From Meiothermus sp. QL-1 (GTDB taxonomy: Bacteria > Deinococcota > Deinococci > Deinococcales > Thermaceae), in NCBI RefSeq assembly GCF_003351145.1, contig NZ_QQSV01000007.1:1-64000 (forward strand): DNA of 64,000 bases, written 5' to 3'. Position numbers and translations under genes: made by a program. Below are positions 1 through 8,427 of the stretch, piece by piece. Position 1 is the stretch's first letter; each line of letters begins with the position of its first letter. The notes below the pieces were generated by a model. That model searched no databases, had not been told where the DNA came from, and was given only the letters and a program-made list of their open reading frames with translations.

Positions 1-122
1 CCACCGTGTGCCCCTCATATCTTGACCCTGCTAGAGCTATCCGCTCCACCGCCCGCTTTTCATGATCCCCGCGCCCCTAAAAGGAAGCGCAACGAGAAGA
101 GTACTAAATGCACAAAAAGATG

Positions 123-1097
123 TCAAGACCCAGGTGGGCCCTTTGGCGGGCATTGGAAGGCAAAACGTTCCAAGCGAGACTGAAGTTCGCCATCCACGGG
201 GGGGCGCGCTCCAAAGCGGGCGATGACCCACCCCGCCACCTGCACCGCCAGCCGCCCTGCCGCCAAGGGGTCTTTGGAGCGCAAGTAGTGGCCCAGGAAG
301 GCCCCTCCAAAGGAGTCTCCAGCGCCGGTAGCGTCCACCGCCCGGTCCTGGGTGGCCTGGAGCGGGATAAGCCGGCCCCGGTGAAGGATAAGAGCTCCCT
401 CGGCGGCGAGTTTGAGGAGAATCATGGCCCCTGGATAGAGTTCCTGCAGGGCAAAGAGCACCTCCTCGGGTTTGCGGGCCCCAGTCAGCGCCTGACCCTC
501 CTCCAGGTTGGGGAAGACGAAATCCAACCGCAGCTCCTGGGTAGCGCGGCGGAACTCCTCTCGGCCCATCTCCCGAATCATCTGGAAGGAGGCCGGGTCA
601 AAGGAGAGGCTAAGGCCTGCCTCCCGCGCAACCTCTGCTGCCCTTAGGGCAGCTTGGCGGGGTGGGTCGGTGAAGAAGGACCAGGCGGTGAGGTGCAGGT
701 GACCACCTCGCTGGATTAGCGGGAGGGGCAGATCCTCAGGCTCCAGGCGAAAATCGGCCCCTAAGGAGGTGAGCATGGAGCGCTGACCCGCCGCGTCGAT
801 CAGCACCAGGATGACCCCGGTGGGGGTGTGGGCCTTCCAGGCGATGTGGGGGCTTACTCCTTCGGCCTCGAGCTCCTGCACAGCGAACTCGCCAAAGCGG
901 TCGCGGCCCACTGCCCCCACAAAAGCGCTCGGGTAGCCTACCCGGGCCGCCCAAACGGCCACATTGGCCGCGCTTCCCCCACCCATCAGCAAAACCCGGC
1001 CGGTGGTATCGCCCCCCGGGAGCAGCAGGGTATCGGGTTTGGCCAGCACGTCCCAGGTGAGGTCGCCCAGGGCCACCAGGGGTTTGGGCTCGGTCAT
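123..1097 (-). CDS. PfkB-family carbohydrate kinase
   Basis: ATP-dependent kinase of the ribokinase/PfkB fold, 324 residues, a normal length for the family; it phosphorylates a sugar or nucleoside in the cytoplasm. The N-terminal PfkB signature is GGGSAANVA at residues 39-47. The C-terminal signature is DATGAGDSFGG from residue 255, with Asp261 as the expected catalytic base and the GAGD loop as the anion hole. The substrate (fructose, ribose, KDG or other) cannot be read from sequence. Start ATG at 1097 sits 7 nt after a TAGAAT box, so the mRNA is probably leaderless. It is divergent from rel and has no visible operon partner in the window. Confidence 0.9.
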   Translation of the reverse strand: MTEPKPLVALGDLTWDVLAKPDTLLLPGGDTTGRVLLMGGGSAANVAVWAARVGYPSAFVGAVGRDRFGEFAVQELEAEGVSPHIAWKAHTPTGVILVLIDAAGQRSMLTSLGADFRLEPEDLPLPLIQRGGHLHLTAWSFFTDPPRQAALRAAEVAREAGLSLSFDPASFQMIREMGREEFRRATQELRLDFVFPNLEEGQALTGARKPEEVLFALQELYPGAMILLKLAAEGALILHRGRLIPLQATQDRAVDATGAGDSFGGAFLGHYLRSKDPLAAGRLAVQVAGWVIARFGARPPVDGELQSRLERFAFQCPPKGPPGS

Positions 1098-1104
1098 CGC
1101 CCCG

Positions 1105-1110
1105 ATTCTA
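1105..1110 (-). promoter_or_regulatory. Leaderless-type -10 box of the PfkB kinase gene
   Basis: TAGAAT on the minus strand, 7 nt before the ATG. It fits the TANNNT box close to the start codon that marks leaderless transcripts in Deinococcota. No consensus -35 is seen. Confidence 0.5.
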
Positions 1111-1209
1111 TACCCCCCGCTTTGTCGGGGTGGGCATGGTCATGAGGCGGTAAGGTGATAGACTCAGTGTAGCGCAGCGGGGGGCCCTTCAGGCCCGAGC
1201 TTGTTTCCT

Positions 1210-3447
1210 ATGTCCCAGCATACCCCCGAAGCAGTCTTTTTCGAGCCCCTGGCTGTGGAAGCCCTCTGGCCCCAGCTCGAGCCCCACCTGTACTACCTTC
1301 CAGAGGAAGCCCGGGCCCAGGTGCGCAAGGCCCTCGAGTTCGCCCATCAGGCCCACCAGGGGCAAAGGCGCAGGAGCGGGGAACCCTACATCACCCACCC
1401 GGTAGCGGTGGCCCAAATTCTGGCCGAACTCCGGCTTGACGCCGAAACCCTGATGGCCGGGCTGCTGCACGACACCATCGAGGACACCGAGACCAAGCCC
1501 GAAGAGATCGAGGAGCGTTTTGGAGCTGGGGTGCGCCGGATTGTGGAGGGCGAGACCAAGGTCTCCAAGCTCTACAAGCTGGCCCACGCCGCCCAGGACA
1601 AGCCTGCGGAGGAAAAGCACGCCGAGGACCTGCGGCAGATGTTCATCGCGATGGCCGAGGACGTGCGAATCATCATCGTGAAGCTGGCGGACCGGCTGCA
1701 CAACCTGCGCACGCTGGAGTTCATGCCCCCCGAAAAACAACAGCGCATTGCCCGGGAGACCCTGGAAATCTACGCCCCGCTGGCCCACCGCCTGGGAATT
1801 GGGCAGGTCAAGCTCGAGCTGGAGGACCTCTCCTTCCGCTATTTGGAGCCCGAGGCCTTCGCCAGCCTGGAGGCCCGGCTCAAAAGCCACCGGGCCGAGC
1901 GGGAAGCGGCAGTACAGACCGCCAGGGAAAAGCTGGAGCAGGCCCTTTTGCGCGACTTCGTCCTGCGCCAGTCGGTCGAGCGGCTCGAGGTCACCGGCCG
2001 CACCAAGCACCTCTACTCAATATGGAAGAAGATGCAGCGCGAGGGGAAGGCGCTGGAGCAGATCTACGACCTGCTGGCTCTTCGGGTGGTGCTGGAACCC
2101 AAAAAGGGCCCCGATGCCGAGGAGAACGCCCTCAGGGAGAAGCAGGTCTGCTACCACGTCCTGGGGCTGGTGCACGCGCTTTGGCAGCCTATTCCGGGAA
2201 GGGTCAAGGACTACATCGCGGTGCCCAAGCCCAACGGCTACCAGTCGCTGCACACCACGGTAATCGCCGTCAACGGCCTGCCGCTGGAGGTGCAGATTCG
2301 CACCAAGGAGATGCACCAGGTGGCCGAGTTCGGCATTGCCGCCCACTGGCTCTACAAGGAGGGCCTTACCGACCCCGAGGAGCTCAGGCGGCGGGTGAGC
2401 TGGCTCAAGAACATCCAGGACTGGCAGCAGGAGTACAGCAGCTCGCGCGACTTCGTGGAGGCTGTGACCAAGGAGCTTCTGGGGGGACGGGTATTCGTCT
2501 TCACCCCCAAAGGCAAGATCATCAACCTGCCCAAGGGCTCCACCCCGGTGGACTTCGCCTACCACATCCACACCGAGGTGGGCCACCACATGGTGGGGGC
2601 TAAGGTCAACGGGCGGATTGTACCCCTCTCCTACGAGCTGCAAAACGGCGAGATAGTGGAGATTCTCACCGCCAAGACCGCCCACCCCTCCAAGGACTGG
2701 ATGGAGTACGCCAAGACCCGCTCGGCCAAGCAGAAGATACGCATGTTCTTCCGCGCTTTTGAGCGGGCCGAGACCCTGGAGAAGGGCATGCGGATGCTGG
2801 AAAAGTACTTCAAGCGGCGAGGGTTGCCCAAGCCCCTGGAAAGCCAGCTCGAGGAGGTAGGGCGCAAGCTGGTCAAAAGCCCGGCCCCGGAAGACCTCTA
2901 CGCCGCCATCGCGGCCGGGCGGGTGGCCCCCCAGCAGGTGGCCCGGCTGCTTTTGCCCAAGGCCGAGCCCCCCCCACCTAAGCCCAAACCGCCGAAGAAT
3001 GGGCTGGGAATCCGCCTCGAGGCCGACCTGCAGGCCCCCATCCACCTGGCGAGCTGCTGTGGGCCAGCCAAAGGAGACGCCATACTGGGCTACATCACCC
3101 GGGGGCGGGGGGTGAGCATCCACAAAGCGGGCTGCCCCAACATGCGCCGACTGATGGAACAAGAGGCCGGCCGGGTGGTGCCGGCCTACTGGGAAGGCCT
3201 GAGCCGGGTGATGCAGCTCGAGGTGCTGGCCGATGACCGGGCCGGGCTGCTGCGGGATGTGATGGACGCAATTGCCTCGCTGGGCAAAAGCGCCATGGGG
3301 GTGACCTCGAGCCCCACCTCCCCCCTTTCCTCCCTCTTCCGCATCAGCACCCGGGTAGACCTCAGCGAGGCTGAACAACGGCTTTTAGACGAGCGGCTGC
3401 GCTGCGTGCCCAGCGTTCGCAGCGTGCGTTGGTCGCAGGTGCTTTAG
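1210..3447 (+). CDS. rel: Bifunctional (p)ppGpp synthetase/hydrolase (Rel)
   Basis: Stringent-response enzyme that makes and degrades (p)ppGpp from GTP/GDP and ATP at the ribosome. From ATG 1210 it has 745 residues, the usual long-RSH length. Domains in order: HD hydrolase (GLLHDTIEDTE, His-Asp at about 87-88; ADRLHNLRTL further on); synthetase (RVKDYIAVPKPNGYQSLHTT); TGS (VFVFTPKGKIINLPKGSTP); a Cys-containing zinc-finger region (HLASCCGP and KAGCPN); C-terminal ACT. Both catalytic halves look intact, so it should be bifunctional. An in-frame TTG lies at 1201, but ATG 1210 matches the family better; neither has a clear Shine-Dalgarno site. The DUF92 gene follows almost directly. Confidence 0.95.
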   Translation: MSQHTPEAVFFEPLAVEALWPQLEPHLYYLPEEARAQVRKALEFAHQAHQGQRRRSGEPYITHPVAVAQILAELRLDAETLMAGLLHDTIEDTETKPEEIEERFGAGVRRIVEGETKVSKLYKLAHAAQDKPAEEKHAEDLRQMFIAMAEDVRIIIVKLADRLHNLRTLEFMPPEKQQRIARETLEIYAPLAHRLGIGQVKLELEDLSFRYLEPEAFASLEARLKSHRAEREAAVQTAREKLEQALLRDFVLRQSVERLEVTGRTKHLYSIWKKMQREGKALEQIYDLLALRVVLEPKKGPDAEENALREKQVCYHVLGLVHALWQPIPGRVKDYIAVPKPNGYQSLHTTVIAVNGLPLEVQIRTKEMHQVAEFGIAAHWLYKEGLTDPEELRRRVSWLKNIQDWQQEYSSSRDFVEAVTKELLGGRVFVFTPKGKIINLPKGSTPVDFAYHIHTEVGHHMVGAKVNGRIVPLSYELQNGEIVEILTAKTAHPSKDWMEYAKTRSAKQKIRMFFRAFERAETLEKGMRMLEKYFKRRGLPKPLESQLEEVGRKLVKSPAPEDLYAAIAAGRVAPQQVARLLLPKAEPPPPKPKPPKNGLGIRLEADLQAPIHLASCCGPAKGDAILGYITRGRGVSIHKAGCPNMRRLMEQEAGRVVPAYWEGLSRVMQLEVLADDRAGLLRDVMDAIASLGKSAMGVTSSPTSPLSSLFRISTRVDLSEAEQRLLDERLRCVPSVRSVRWSQVL

Positions 3448-3455
3448 GGTTCTCG

Positions 3456-4091
3456 ATGAGCCTTTGGCTGGCCCTGGCCGTGGCCTTCGGGGTGGGCCTC
3501 CTGGCCGAACGCCTGGGCTGGCTTAGGCCCAAAGCGGCCTGGGCCGCGGCCCTGGTAGGGGGCATCCCCCTTGGGGAGGGCGGAGTCCCAGCCGCTATGG
3601 CCGTGCTCTACCTGGTGGGGCTGGGCAGCCTGGCCAGTCGCTGGAATCCCAAAAGCCGCGACCGCCAGGGGCGGACCGCCGCCCAAGTGCTGGCCAACGG
3701 CCTTCCCGCGGCCCTGGGCCTGCTGGCCGGCTCGCCGGCCTTTTTCCTGGCTGCCCTGGCCGCAGCCGCTGCCGACACGCTGGCCACCGAGGTGGGCAGC
3801 CGCGCCCGCTGGGCCTGGCACCCCCTGAAAGGCCGGGTAGAGGCCGGCACCAACGCCGCCCTGAGCGGCCTGGGCAGCCTGGCCCTGCTTGGGGGAGCTT
3901 TGCTGTACACGCCCTGGGCCCTATGGCTGGGGGTCTCTCCCCTGGCGGTGGTGCTGGGCGGGGTGGCCGGCGCCCTGGCCGATAGCCTGCTGGGCTTGGG
4001 GGAGGAGCGGTTTCGCTGGTGGGGCAACAACCTCACCAACCTGCTGGCCACTACCTTAGGGGGCGGGGTGGGTTTCTTAATCGACTCCTGA
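3456..4091 (+). CDS. DUF92 family integral membrane protein
   Basis: About 211 residues from ATG 3456, nearly all hydrophobic helix (roughly six membrane segments), with the family features LWLALAVAFGVGLLAE at the N-terminus, ADTLATEVGS in the middle and GNNLTNLLAT near the C-terminus. Plant and cyanobacterial DUF92 members (VTE6) are phytyl-phosphate kinases in tocopherol/chlorophyll metabolism; whether this protein acts on an isoprenyl phosphate is inference. It starts 8 nt after the rel stop and is probably co-transcribed. An upstream in-frame TTG at 3429 inside rel is possible but less likely. Confidence 0.75.
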   Translation: MSLWLALAVAFGVGLLAERLGWLRPKAAWAAALVGGIPLGEGGVPAAMAVLYLVGLGSLASRWNPKSRDRQGRTAAQVLANGLPAALGLLAGSPAFFLAALAAAAADTLATEVGSRARWAWHPLKGRVEAGTNAALSGLGSLALLGGALLYTPWALWLGVSPLAVVLGGVAGALADSLLGLGEERFRWWGNNLTNLLATTLGGGVGFLIDS

Positions 4092-4140
4092 ACCTTTCTC
4101 AGCCCTTTCCTGGTGTACCCTTGGCCCTAGGGGGGAGCCT

Positions 4141-5589
4141 ATGCGCTGGCACAACCTTTACCGCCGCTGGGTGCTGGGCCGGCACTTCCGCTTCGCCCGG
4201 GAGCACCTGAGCGACCACTTTTTCGACGCCCTAACGGCCTACGCCCTGGGCCTGGCCCGCCTCCAGGTTCCCGGCGCAGTGGAGGCGGCCTATGCCCTCT
4301 CGGTGCTGCGGCGGGAACCGGTGCCGGGCTTCAGCGGGCAGCTCGAGGACATCTTCTTCACCATAGACTCTAGCCTGCGCGAGCGCTTCGGCCCTGAGGT
4401 GGCAGGGGCCCTTCGACGGGGGCTTTCGCGCAACGACCTTGACCTCACGGTCTTCCGGGCCTACGCCGCCGAGCGAATGCTGCGGGTGCTCACGGTGCTC
4501 TCCGATTTGCGCCGGGAGCTTTTGCACCTGGGCCAGACCCACCGCAACACCCTCCTCACCGCCTACACCCACCACCGCCCCGCCCAGCCCACCACCCTAG
4601 GCCACTACCTCACCGGGGTGGAGAACCTGCTTTCGCGCGACTACCAGCGTCTTCGGGCCGCCTTCCAGACCACCGACAAATGCCCCCTGGGGGCCTCCAC
4701 CCTGGCGGGCAGCCCCTACCCGGTGGACCGCAAGGCCCTGGCCCAGTGGCTGGGTTTTGGGGGTACTCTGGAGCACACCTACGACGCCATCGCCGCAGGG
4801 GACTGGGCGCTGGAGATTGCCCACGCCCTGGCCGGGCTCGCCACCAGCCTCTCGCGCCTGGTGGCCGACCTCTTGTTCTGGGCTGAACAGGGGGGGTTCT
4901 TGGTGGCAGAGCGAATCAGCCAGGGCTCCTCCGTCATGCCGCAAAAGGTGAATCCGGTGGTGCTGGAGCACGTGCGGGGCTTCCTGGCCGAGCTGATGGG
5001 GGGGCCGGCCACGCTGGGCCACCTCAACTACAGCACCCCCTTTGGCGATGTCAACGACCACGGCCCCGCAGTTCTGGAGCCCTTGCAAAGCCTCTTCTAC
5101 GCCGCCGAAGGCGCCATGGCCCTCCTGCGGGTCGCCCTGCAGGAGAGCCGCTTCGTGCCTGAGGTGCTGGCCCAGGGCCTGCGGGACCGCAGCGTGCTGG
5201 CCTCAGAGCTCGTAGACGCCCTGGTGGCCCGGCGGCACCTTCCGCTGGCCGAGGCCTACCCCAAGGTCCAGCGCATGCTGCGCGAGCTGAGCAGCCAGGG
5301 GCGCACCGTGGCCGAACTGGGCCTGGACGACCTGCAAAGCCACCTGGGCTTCGGCGACCCCGAACTGCTACAAGCGCTGGAGCCCGAGCGCTTCATCGCC
5401 CGGCGCAAGGTACTCGGCGGGGCCGCCCCGGAAGCCCAAGCCGCCTACCTGGACTATGCCCTGGGCCGGCTCAGGCTGGAACGGCTGGAGCTCAAGGAGG
5501 TCAAGAATCGCCGCCGCCGGGCCCTGCGCACCCTGGCCGCCGAGCCTCTTAGCCTGATCAACCCTCCTCAAAGCGTCCCAGGCCCCTAA
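4141..5589 (+). CDS. Argininosuccinate lyase-like enzyme (fumarase/aspartase superfamily)
   Basis: 482 residues. Superfamily signature [15 protein letters not shown] at residues 262-276 fits GSSxxPxKxN, with the mobile-loop serines present. Other lyase blocks are [10 protein letters not shown] near 97 and [16 protein letters not shown] near 141, which are argininosuccinate-lyase-like. The usual KKN of ArgH is KVN here, and the N-terminal 50 residues do not look like normal ArgH, so this may be a paralogue with another substrate. A purine-rich stretch (GGGGGGAG) lies before ATG 4141. Its 3' end overlaps accA, read from the other strand, by 32 bases. A missing Lys in the signature is the main oddity. 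Confidence 0.7.
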   Translation: MRWHNLYRRWVLGRHFRFAREHLSDHFFDALTAYALGLARLQVPGAVEAAYALSVLRREPVPGFSGQLEDIFFTIDSSLRERFGPEVAGALRRGLSRNDLDLTVFRAYAAERMLRVLTVLSDLRRELLHLGQTHRNTLLTAYTHHRPAQPTTLGHYLTGVENLLSRDYQRLRAAFQTTDKCPLGASTLAGSPYPVDRKALAQWLGFGGTLEHTYDAIAAGDWALEIAHALAGLATSLSRLVADLLFWAEQGGFLVAERISQGSSVMPQKVNPVVLEHVRGFLAELMGGPATLGHLNYSTPFGDVNDHGPAVLEPLQSLFYAAEGAMALLRVALQESRFVPEVLAQGLRDRSVLASELVDALVARRHLPLAEAYPKVQRMLRELSSQGRTVAELGLDDLQSHLGFGDPELLQALEPERFIARRKVLGGAAPEAQAAYLDYALGRLRLERLELKEVKNRRRRALRTLAAEPLSLINPPQSVPGP

Positions 5590-6508
5590 AACGGCGGTAT
5601 CGGTCCTCCAGGAGGGCCTCAGGACCCAAGGGGGCAAGCTCGGCCAGAGTCTGCGAGAGGGCCGCGCGGAGGTGGTCCAGGGCGGCCTTGGGGTTGCGGT
5701 GGGCCCCCCCATCCGGCTCGGGGATGACCCGGTCCACCACCCCGAGGGCCAGGAGGTCGGCGGCGGTGAGCTTGAGGGCCTCGGCCGCCTTGGGCGCCTC
5801 GCGGGCATCGCGCCAGAGGATGGCCGCGCAGGACTCGGGTGAGATCACCGAGTACCAGGCGTTCTCCATAATCAGCACCCGGTTGCCCACCCCAATGGCC
5901 AGCGCACCCCCTGACCCCCCCTCGCCCAGCACCACCGCGATGGCCGGAACCCGCAGCCGGCCCATGCGCTGGATGCTCTGGGCGATAATCCAGGCCTGCC
6001 CCCGCTCCTCGGCCGAAACCCCGGGGTAGGCCCCGGGGGTATCGATAAAAGCGATGAACGGACGACCAAAGCGGTCGGCCAGGTCCATGAGCCGCATGGC
6101 CTTGCGGTAGCCCTCGGGGTGGGGCATGGCGAAGTTGCGCCGGATGTTCTCCTTGGTATCACGGCCCTTCTGGTGGCCCACCACCACCACCGTGCTGCCC
6201 TCAAAGCGGGCCAGCCCCCCCACCATGGCAGCGTCCTCGCCGAAAGTGCGGTCGCCCGAGAGCTCCACGAAATCGGTCATGATGGCCTGAATCACATCCA
6301 GGGTGGTGGGCCGGCCCGGGGCTCGGGCCAACTGCACCCGCTCCCAGCGGGAAAGATTGGAAAAGGTCTCGTGCTTGAGCTGGGCCAGCCGCTCGCGCAG
6401 CACCTGCAGCTCGCCCGAAAGATCCACCCCGCTGCTGGCCGCGAAGCCCTCGAGCTCGGCAATTTTGGCCTCGAGCTCCTCGATGGGTTTTTCAAACTCC
6501 AACGCCAC
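5558..6508 (-). CDS. accA: Acetyl-CoA carboxylase carboxyltransferase, alpha subunit
   Basis: 316 residues, full length. With AccD it moves the carboxyl group from carboxybiotin to acetyl-CoA to give malonyl-CoA, the first step of fatty-acid synthesis. Visible blocks: [16 protein letters not shown] at the N-terminus; [61 protein letters not shown]. These are classic AccA oxyanion-hole and substrate regions. It starts 16 nt after the accD stop, so accD-accA form one operon. The 3' end overlaps the convergent lyase gene. Confidence 0.97.
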   Translation of the reverse strand: MALEFEKPIEELEAKIAELEGFAASSGVDLSGELQVLRERLAQLKHETFSNLSRWERVQLARAPGRPTTLDVIQAIMTDFVELSGDRTFGEDAAMVGGLARFEGSTVVVVGHQKGRDTKENIRRNFAMPHPEGYRKAMRLMDLADRFGRPFIAFIDTPGAYPGVSAEERGQAWIIAQSIQRMGRLRVPAIAVVLGEGGSGGALAIGVGNRVLIMENAWYSVISPESCAAILWRDAREAPKAAEALKLTAADLLALGVVDRVIPEPDGGAHRNPKAALDHLRAALSQTLAELAPLGPEALLEDRYRRFRGLGRFEEG

Positions 6509-6524
6509 CTTGGTCTCCTAGCTC

Positions 6525-7379
6525 CTAGGCCGGGGAGGCCACCATCCTGGGGTGCAGAAGGCCCAGCACCTGGGCCACCCGCGCCTTGAGCTGTCGGCGG
6601 TCCACCACCTGGTCCACCATGCCGTGCTTGTGCAGAAACTCGGCCCGCTGGAAGCCCTCGGGCAAATCCTGGCGGATGGTCTGCTTGATGACCCGGGGCC
6701 CGGCAAAACCAATCAGGGCCCCGGGCTCGGCCAGAATCACATCGGCCAAAGCAGCGAAGCTGGCCGTGACCCCTCCGGTGGTGGGGTCGGTGAGGATGGA
6801 AACGTAGGGCAACCGGCGAGCCCAGAGGCGGTCCAAAGCCAAGGTGGTCTTGGCCATCTGCATAAGGGAAAGGGCCGCCTCCTGCATGCGAGCCCCTCCC
6901 GAGACCGCCACGATGACCAAGGCCCGCTCCTCCAAAGCAGCCTGCTCGATGCCCCGGGTGATCTCCTCGCCCACTACGCTGCCCATGGAACCCCCGGCGA
7001 AGGCGTAGTCCATCACCAAAAGCACGCTCGGCACCCCGCCAATGGTGCAACGCCCTCCCACGATGGCGTCGGGGCGGCCGGCCTCCTTTTGGTAGCGCTC
7101 GAGCCGCCGGGTGTAGGGCTCGGTGTCCACAAAGCCCAGCGGGTCGGTGGGTTTGAGCCGAGTGGTCTCCTCAAAGCTGCCGGCATCGGCCAGCATCGCC
7201 ACCCGCTTGGCTGCGGGCATGCGCAGGTGATGGCCGCACTTAGGACAAACGTAAAGGTTGTTTTCTAGCTCTTTCTTGTAGATCTGCGCGTCGCACTTGG
7301 GGCACTTGGTCCAAAGCTCAGGTATATCCCGTGCCTCGCCCTGCGCCCGGCGACGGCGAAAAAGCCGCTCTAGGGCCAT
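6525..7379 (-). CDS. accD: Acetyl-CoA carboxylase carboxyltransferase, beta subunit
   Basis: 284 residues. An N-terminal four-cysteine zinc ribbon (CPKCDAQ about residues 25-31, then CPKCGHH about 45-51) is followed by the carboxyltransferase fold with [30 protein letters not shown] and [15 protein letters not shown]. It partners AccA, encoded directly downstream. No biotin carrier or carboxylase gene is in the window. The ATG lies 8 nt downstream of TAAGAT, so a leaderless message is likely. Confidence 0.97.
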   Translation of the reverse strand: MALERLFRRRRAQGEARDIPELWTKCPKCDAQIYKKELENNLYVCPKCGHHLRMPAAKRVAMLADAGSFEETTRLKPTDPLGFVDTEPYTRRLERYQKEAGRPDAIVGGRCTIGGVPSVLLVMDYAFAGGSMGSVVGEEITRGIEQAALEERALVIVAVSGGARMQEAALSLMQMAKTTLALDRLWARRLPYVSILTDPTTGGVTASFAALADVILAEPGALIGFAGPRVIKQTIRQDLPEGFQRAEFLHKHGMVDQVVDRRQLKARVAQVLGLLHPRMVASPA

Positions 7380-7387
7380 AACGCCCT

Positions 7388-7393
7388 ATCTTA
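7388..7393 (-). promoter_or_regulatory. Leaderless-type -10 box of accD
   Basis: TAAGAT on the minus strand, 8 nt before the accD ATG, inside a TATAAGAT run. Confidence 0.45.
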
Positions 7394-7440
7394 TACCCCA
7401 GAACAGGCGGCAGGCGTAGACCCCCCGGCTTGGACAGAGT

Positions 7441-7467
7441 ACAAAAAGCCGCCCTTGCGGGCGGCTT
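7441..7467 (-). terminator. Intrinsic terminator of the rhodopsin gene
   Basis: On the minus strand a perfect 9-bp stem (AAGCCGCCC, loop GCAA, GGGCGGCTT) runs into TTTTTGT, 18 bases past the rhodopsin stop. It is the clearest rho-independent terminator in the window and isolates the rhodopsin gene from accD. Confidence 0.9.
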
Positions 7468-7484
7468 GCGCAGCTCAGGCCGGC

Positions 7485-8297
7485 TTAGGTCAGGGTAACC
7501 GTCTTGCCGAAGCGCTCCTCGTCGAAGCGGGGGTTGTCCGCCAGAGTCTTCTCGCGGGCGATGGCATAGAGCAGGAAGCCGTAAACGGGCTTGGCCAGGA
7601 TGTCGGCCAGGCTGTAGCCCACCTGCAGGCCTACAATCCCTACAGCCTCCCCCAGGCCCAGGGTGGGGATGAGGTAGGCGATGGGGTAGAAGCCCCAAGA
7701 GCCCAGCAGCAGCAAGCGCATGTTGCGGGTCAAAATCTTCACCCGCTCAGGCTGGTTGGCCATAGCCCGGGTGAGCTCCACCCAGAGCACGTAGAGGATG
7801 TACACAAAGGGAATGGTGGAGAGGGTGCCCCAGAACCAGCGGGTGACGTTGTCGGTGGATATCTCGCCCGGGTAGCCCAGGGCCAGCATCAACACCGAGG
7901 CGGTGACCAGCTTGAAGATCAAGTTGTTGGTAAGAGCCCGCGAAAGCCCCAGCACCAAGATGAGCTCGGTCAGAAGGAGGGGTACGGTAAGAAGCCAGTC
8001 GGCGTAGCGGTAGGCGTCGTTGAAAAGTTCGTTGGTGGGCAGGTACAGCCCCGCCTGCTCCCCGGTGCCGGGCTCGTAGGCCCCCTGCCAGCTCAGGAAG
8101 ATGCGGTAGTAGTGGTAGGCGGCAATCCACACCACCAGGGTAGAGAGGTAGAGGCCCATGTGGTAGCGGGGCAAAACGTAGGCCCGAGCGAACAGAAAGA
8201 AGAGCCCCGAGGCCAGCATGATTGCGATGGTGAAGGACATCACGTTGTAGACCAAAAGATACTGAAGCGTGGTGATGGGGGTGTCGGCCCCAATCAT
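7485..8297 (-). CDS. Microbial rhodopsin, DTE-type light-driven proton pump (xanthorhodopsin-like)
   Basis: 270 residues, seven membrane helices, retinal-binding. Helix C carries Asp100, Thr104 and Glu111 (RYADWLLTVPLLLTE), the proteorhodopsin DTE pattern: Asp as Schiff-base counter-ion/acceptor and Glu as donor, so outward proton pumping. Helix G holds the Schiff-base Lys236 (LADILAKPVYG). His62 (AAYHYYRIF) matches the histidine that pairs with the counter-ion in proteorhodopsin and xanthorhodopsin. Helix E has RWFWGTLST with Gly157 where bacteriorhodopsin has Trp138; in xanthorhodopsin this glycine opens a fenestration for a carotenoid antenna. A Leu two residues after the helix-C Pro predicts green absorption. 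A strong ribosome site (AAAGGAGG) precedes the ATG. Single-gene unit with its own promoter and terminator; no retinal synthase nearby. Confidence 0.95.
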   Translation of the reverse strand: MIGADTPITTLQYLLVYNVMSFTIAIMLASGLFFLFARAYVLPRYHMGLYLSTLVVWIAAYHYYRIFLSWQGAYEPGTGEQAGLYLPTNELFNDAYRYADWLLTVPLLLTELILVLGLSRALTNNLIFKLVTASVLMLALGYPGEISTDNVTRWFWGTLSTIPFVYILYVLWVELTRAMANQPERVKILTRNMRLLLLGSWGFYPIAYLIPTLGLGEAVGIVGLQVGYSLADILAKPVYGFLLYAIAREKTLADNPRFDEERFGKTVTLT

Positions 8298-8311
8298 AGC
8301 GACCTCCTTTC

Positions 8312-8342
8312 AAGGACGGTCGGCGCCGGCGCGGCTGTCCTT
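8312..8342 (-). other. Putative hairpin in the rhodopsin mRNA leader
   Basis: The minus strand has AAGGAC and GTCCTT as outer arms around a GC-rich core containing GCCGGC, ending just before the AAAGGAGG ribosome site. It could be a 5' stabiliser or a regulatory leader; only the complementarity is seen. Confidence 0.4.
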
Positions 8343-8353
8343 TGCAATGAGGA

Positions 8354-8359
8354 AGTATA
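8354..8359 (-). promoter_or_regulatory. -10 element of the rhodopsin promoter
   Basis: TATACT on the minus strand, 5/6 to TATAAT, about 57 nt before the ATG. No TTGACA-like -35 lies 16-18 bp upstream, suggesting activator or special sigma dependence. Confidence 0.5.
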
Positions 8360-8386
8360 GGGCGACTCGAGCGAATCACCGTAGCT

Positions 8387-8425
8387 TCTACAACTTTTGT
8401 AAAAAAATCGTTTAGGTTTTGTATA
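8387..8425 (-). promoter_or_regulatory. CarH/LitR-like operator: four TnTACA-type elements at 11-bp steps
   Basis: Reading the minus strand, hexamers start at exactly 11-bp steps: TATACA (8425-8420), TAAACG (8414-8409), TTTACA (8403-8398) and TGTAGA (8392-8387). The first and third match TnTACA perfectly, the others with two and one mismatches. Direct 11-bp TnTACA repeats are what I recall as the DNA site of the B12-dependent photoreceptor repressor CarH of Thermus thermophilus. The array lies between the M23 gene stop and the rhodopsin -10. The regulator assignment is inference. Confidence 0.5.
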
Positions 8426-8427
8426 CC

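Noticed and set aside
1-122. Gene or RNA at the left edge
   Set aside because: Short frames here are composition artefacts; no motif or signal was recognised.
2017-3378. 453-codon open frame antisense to rel
   Set aside because: Shadow of the rel codon pattern in GC-rich DNA; no start signal or recognisable domain, while rel on the other strand is unambiguous.
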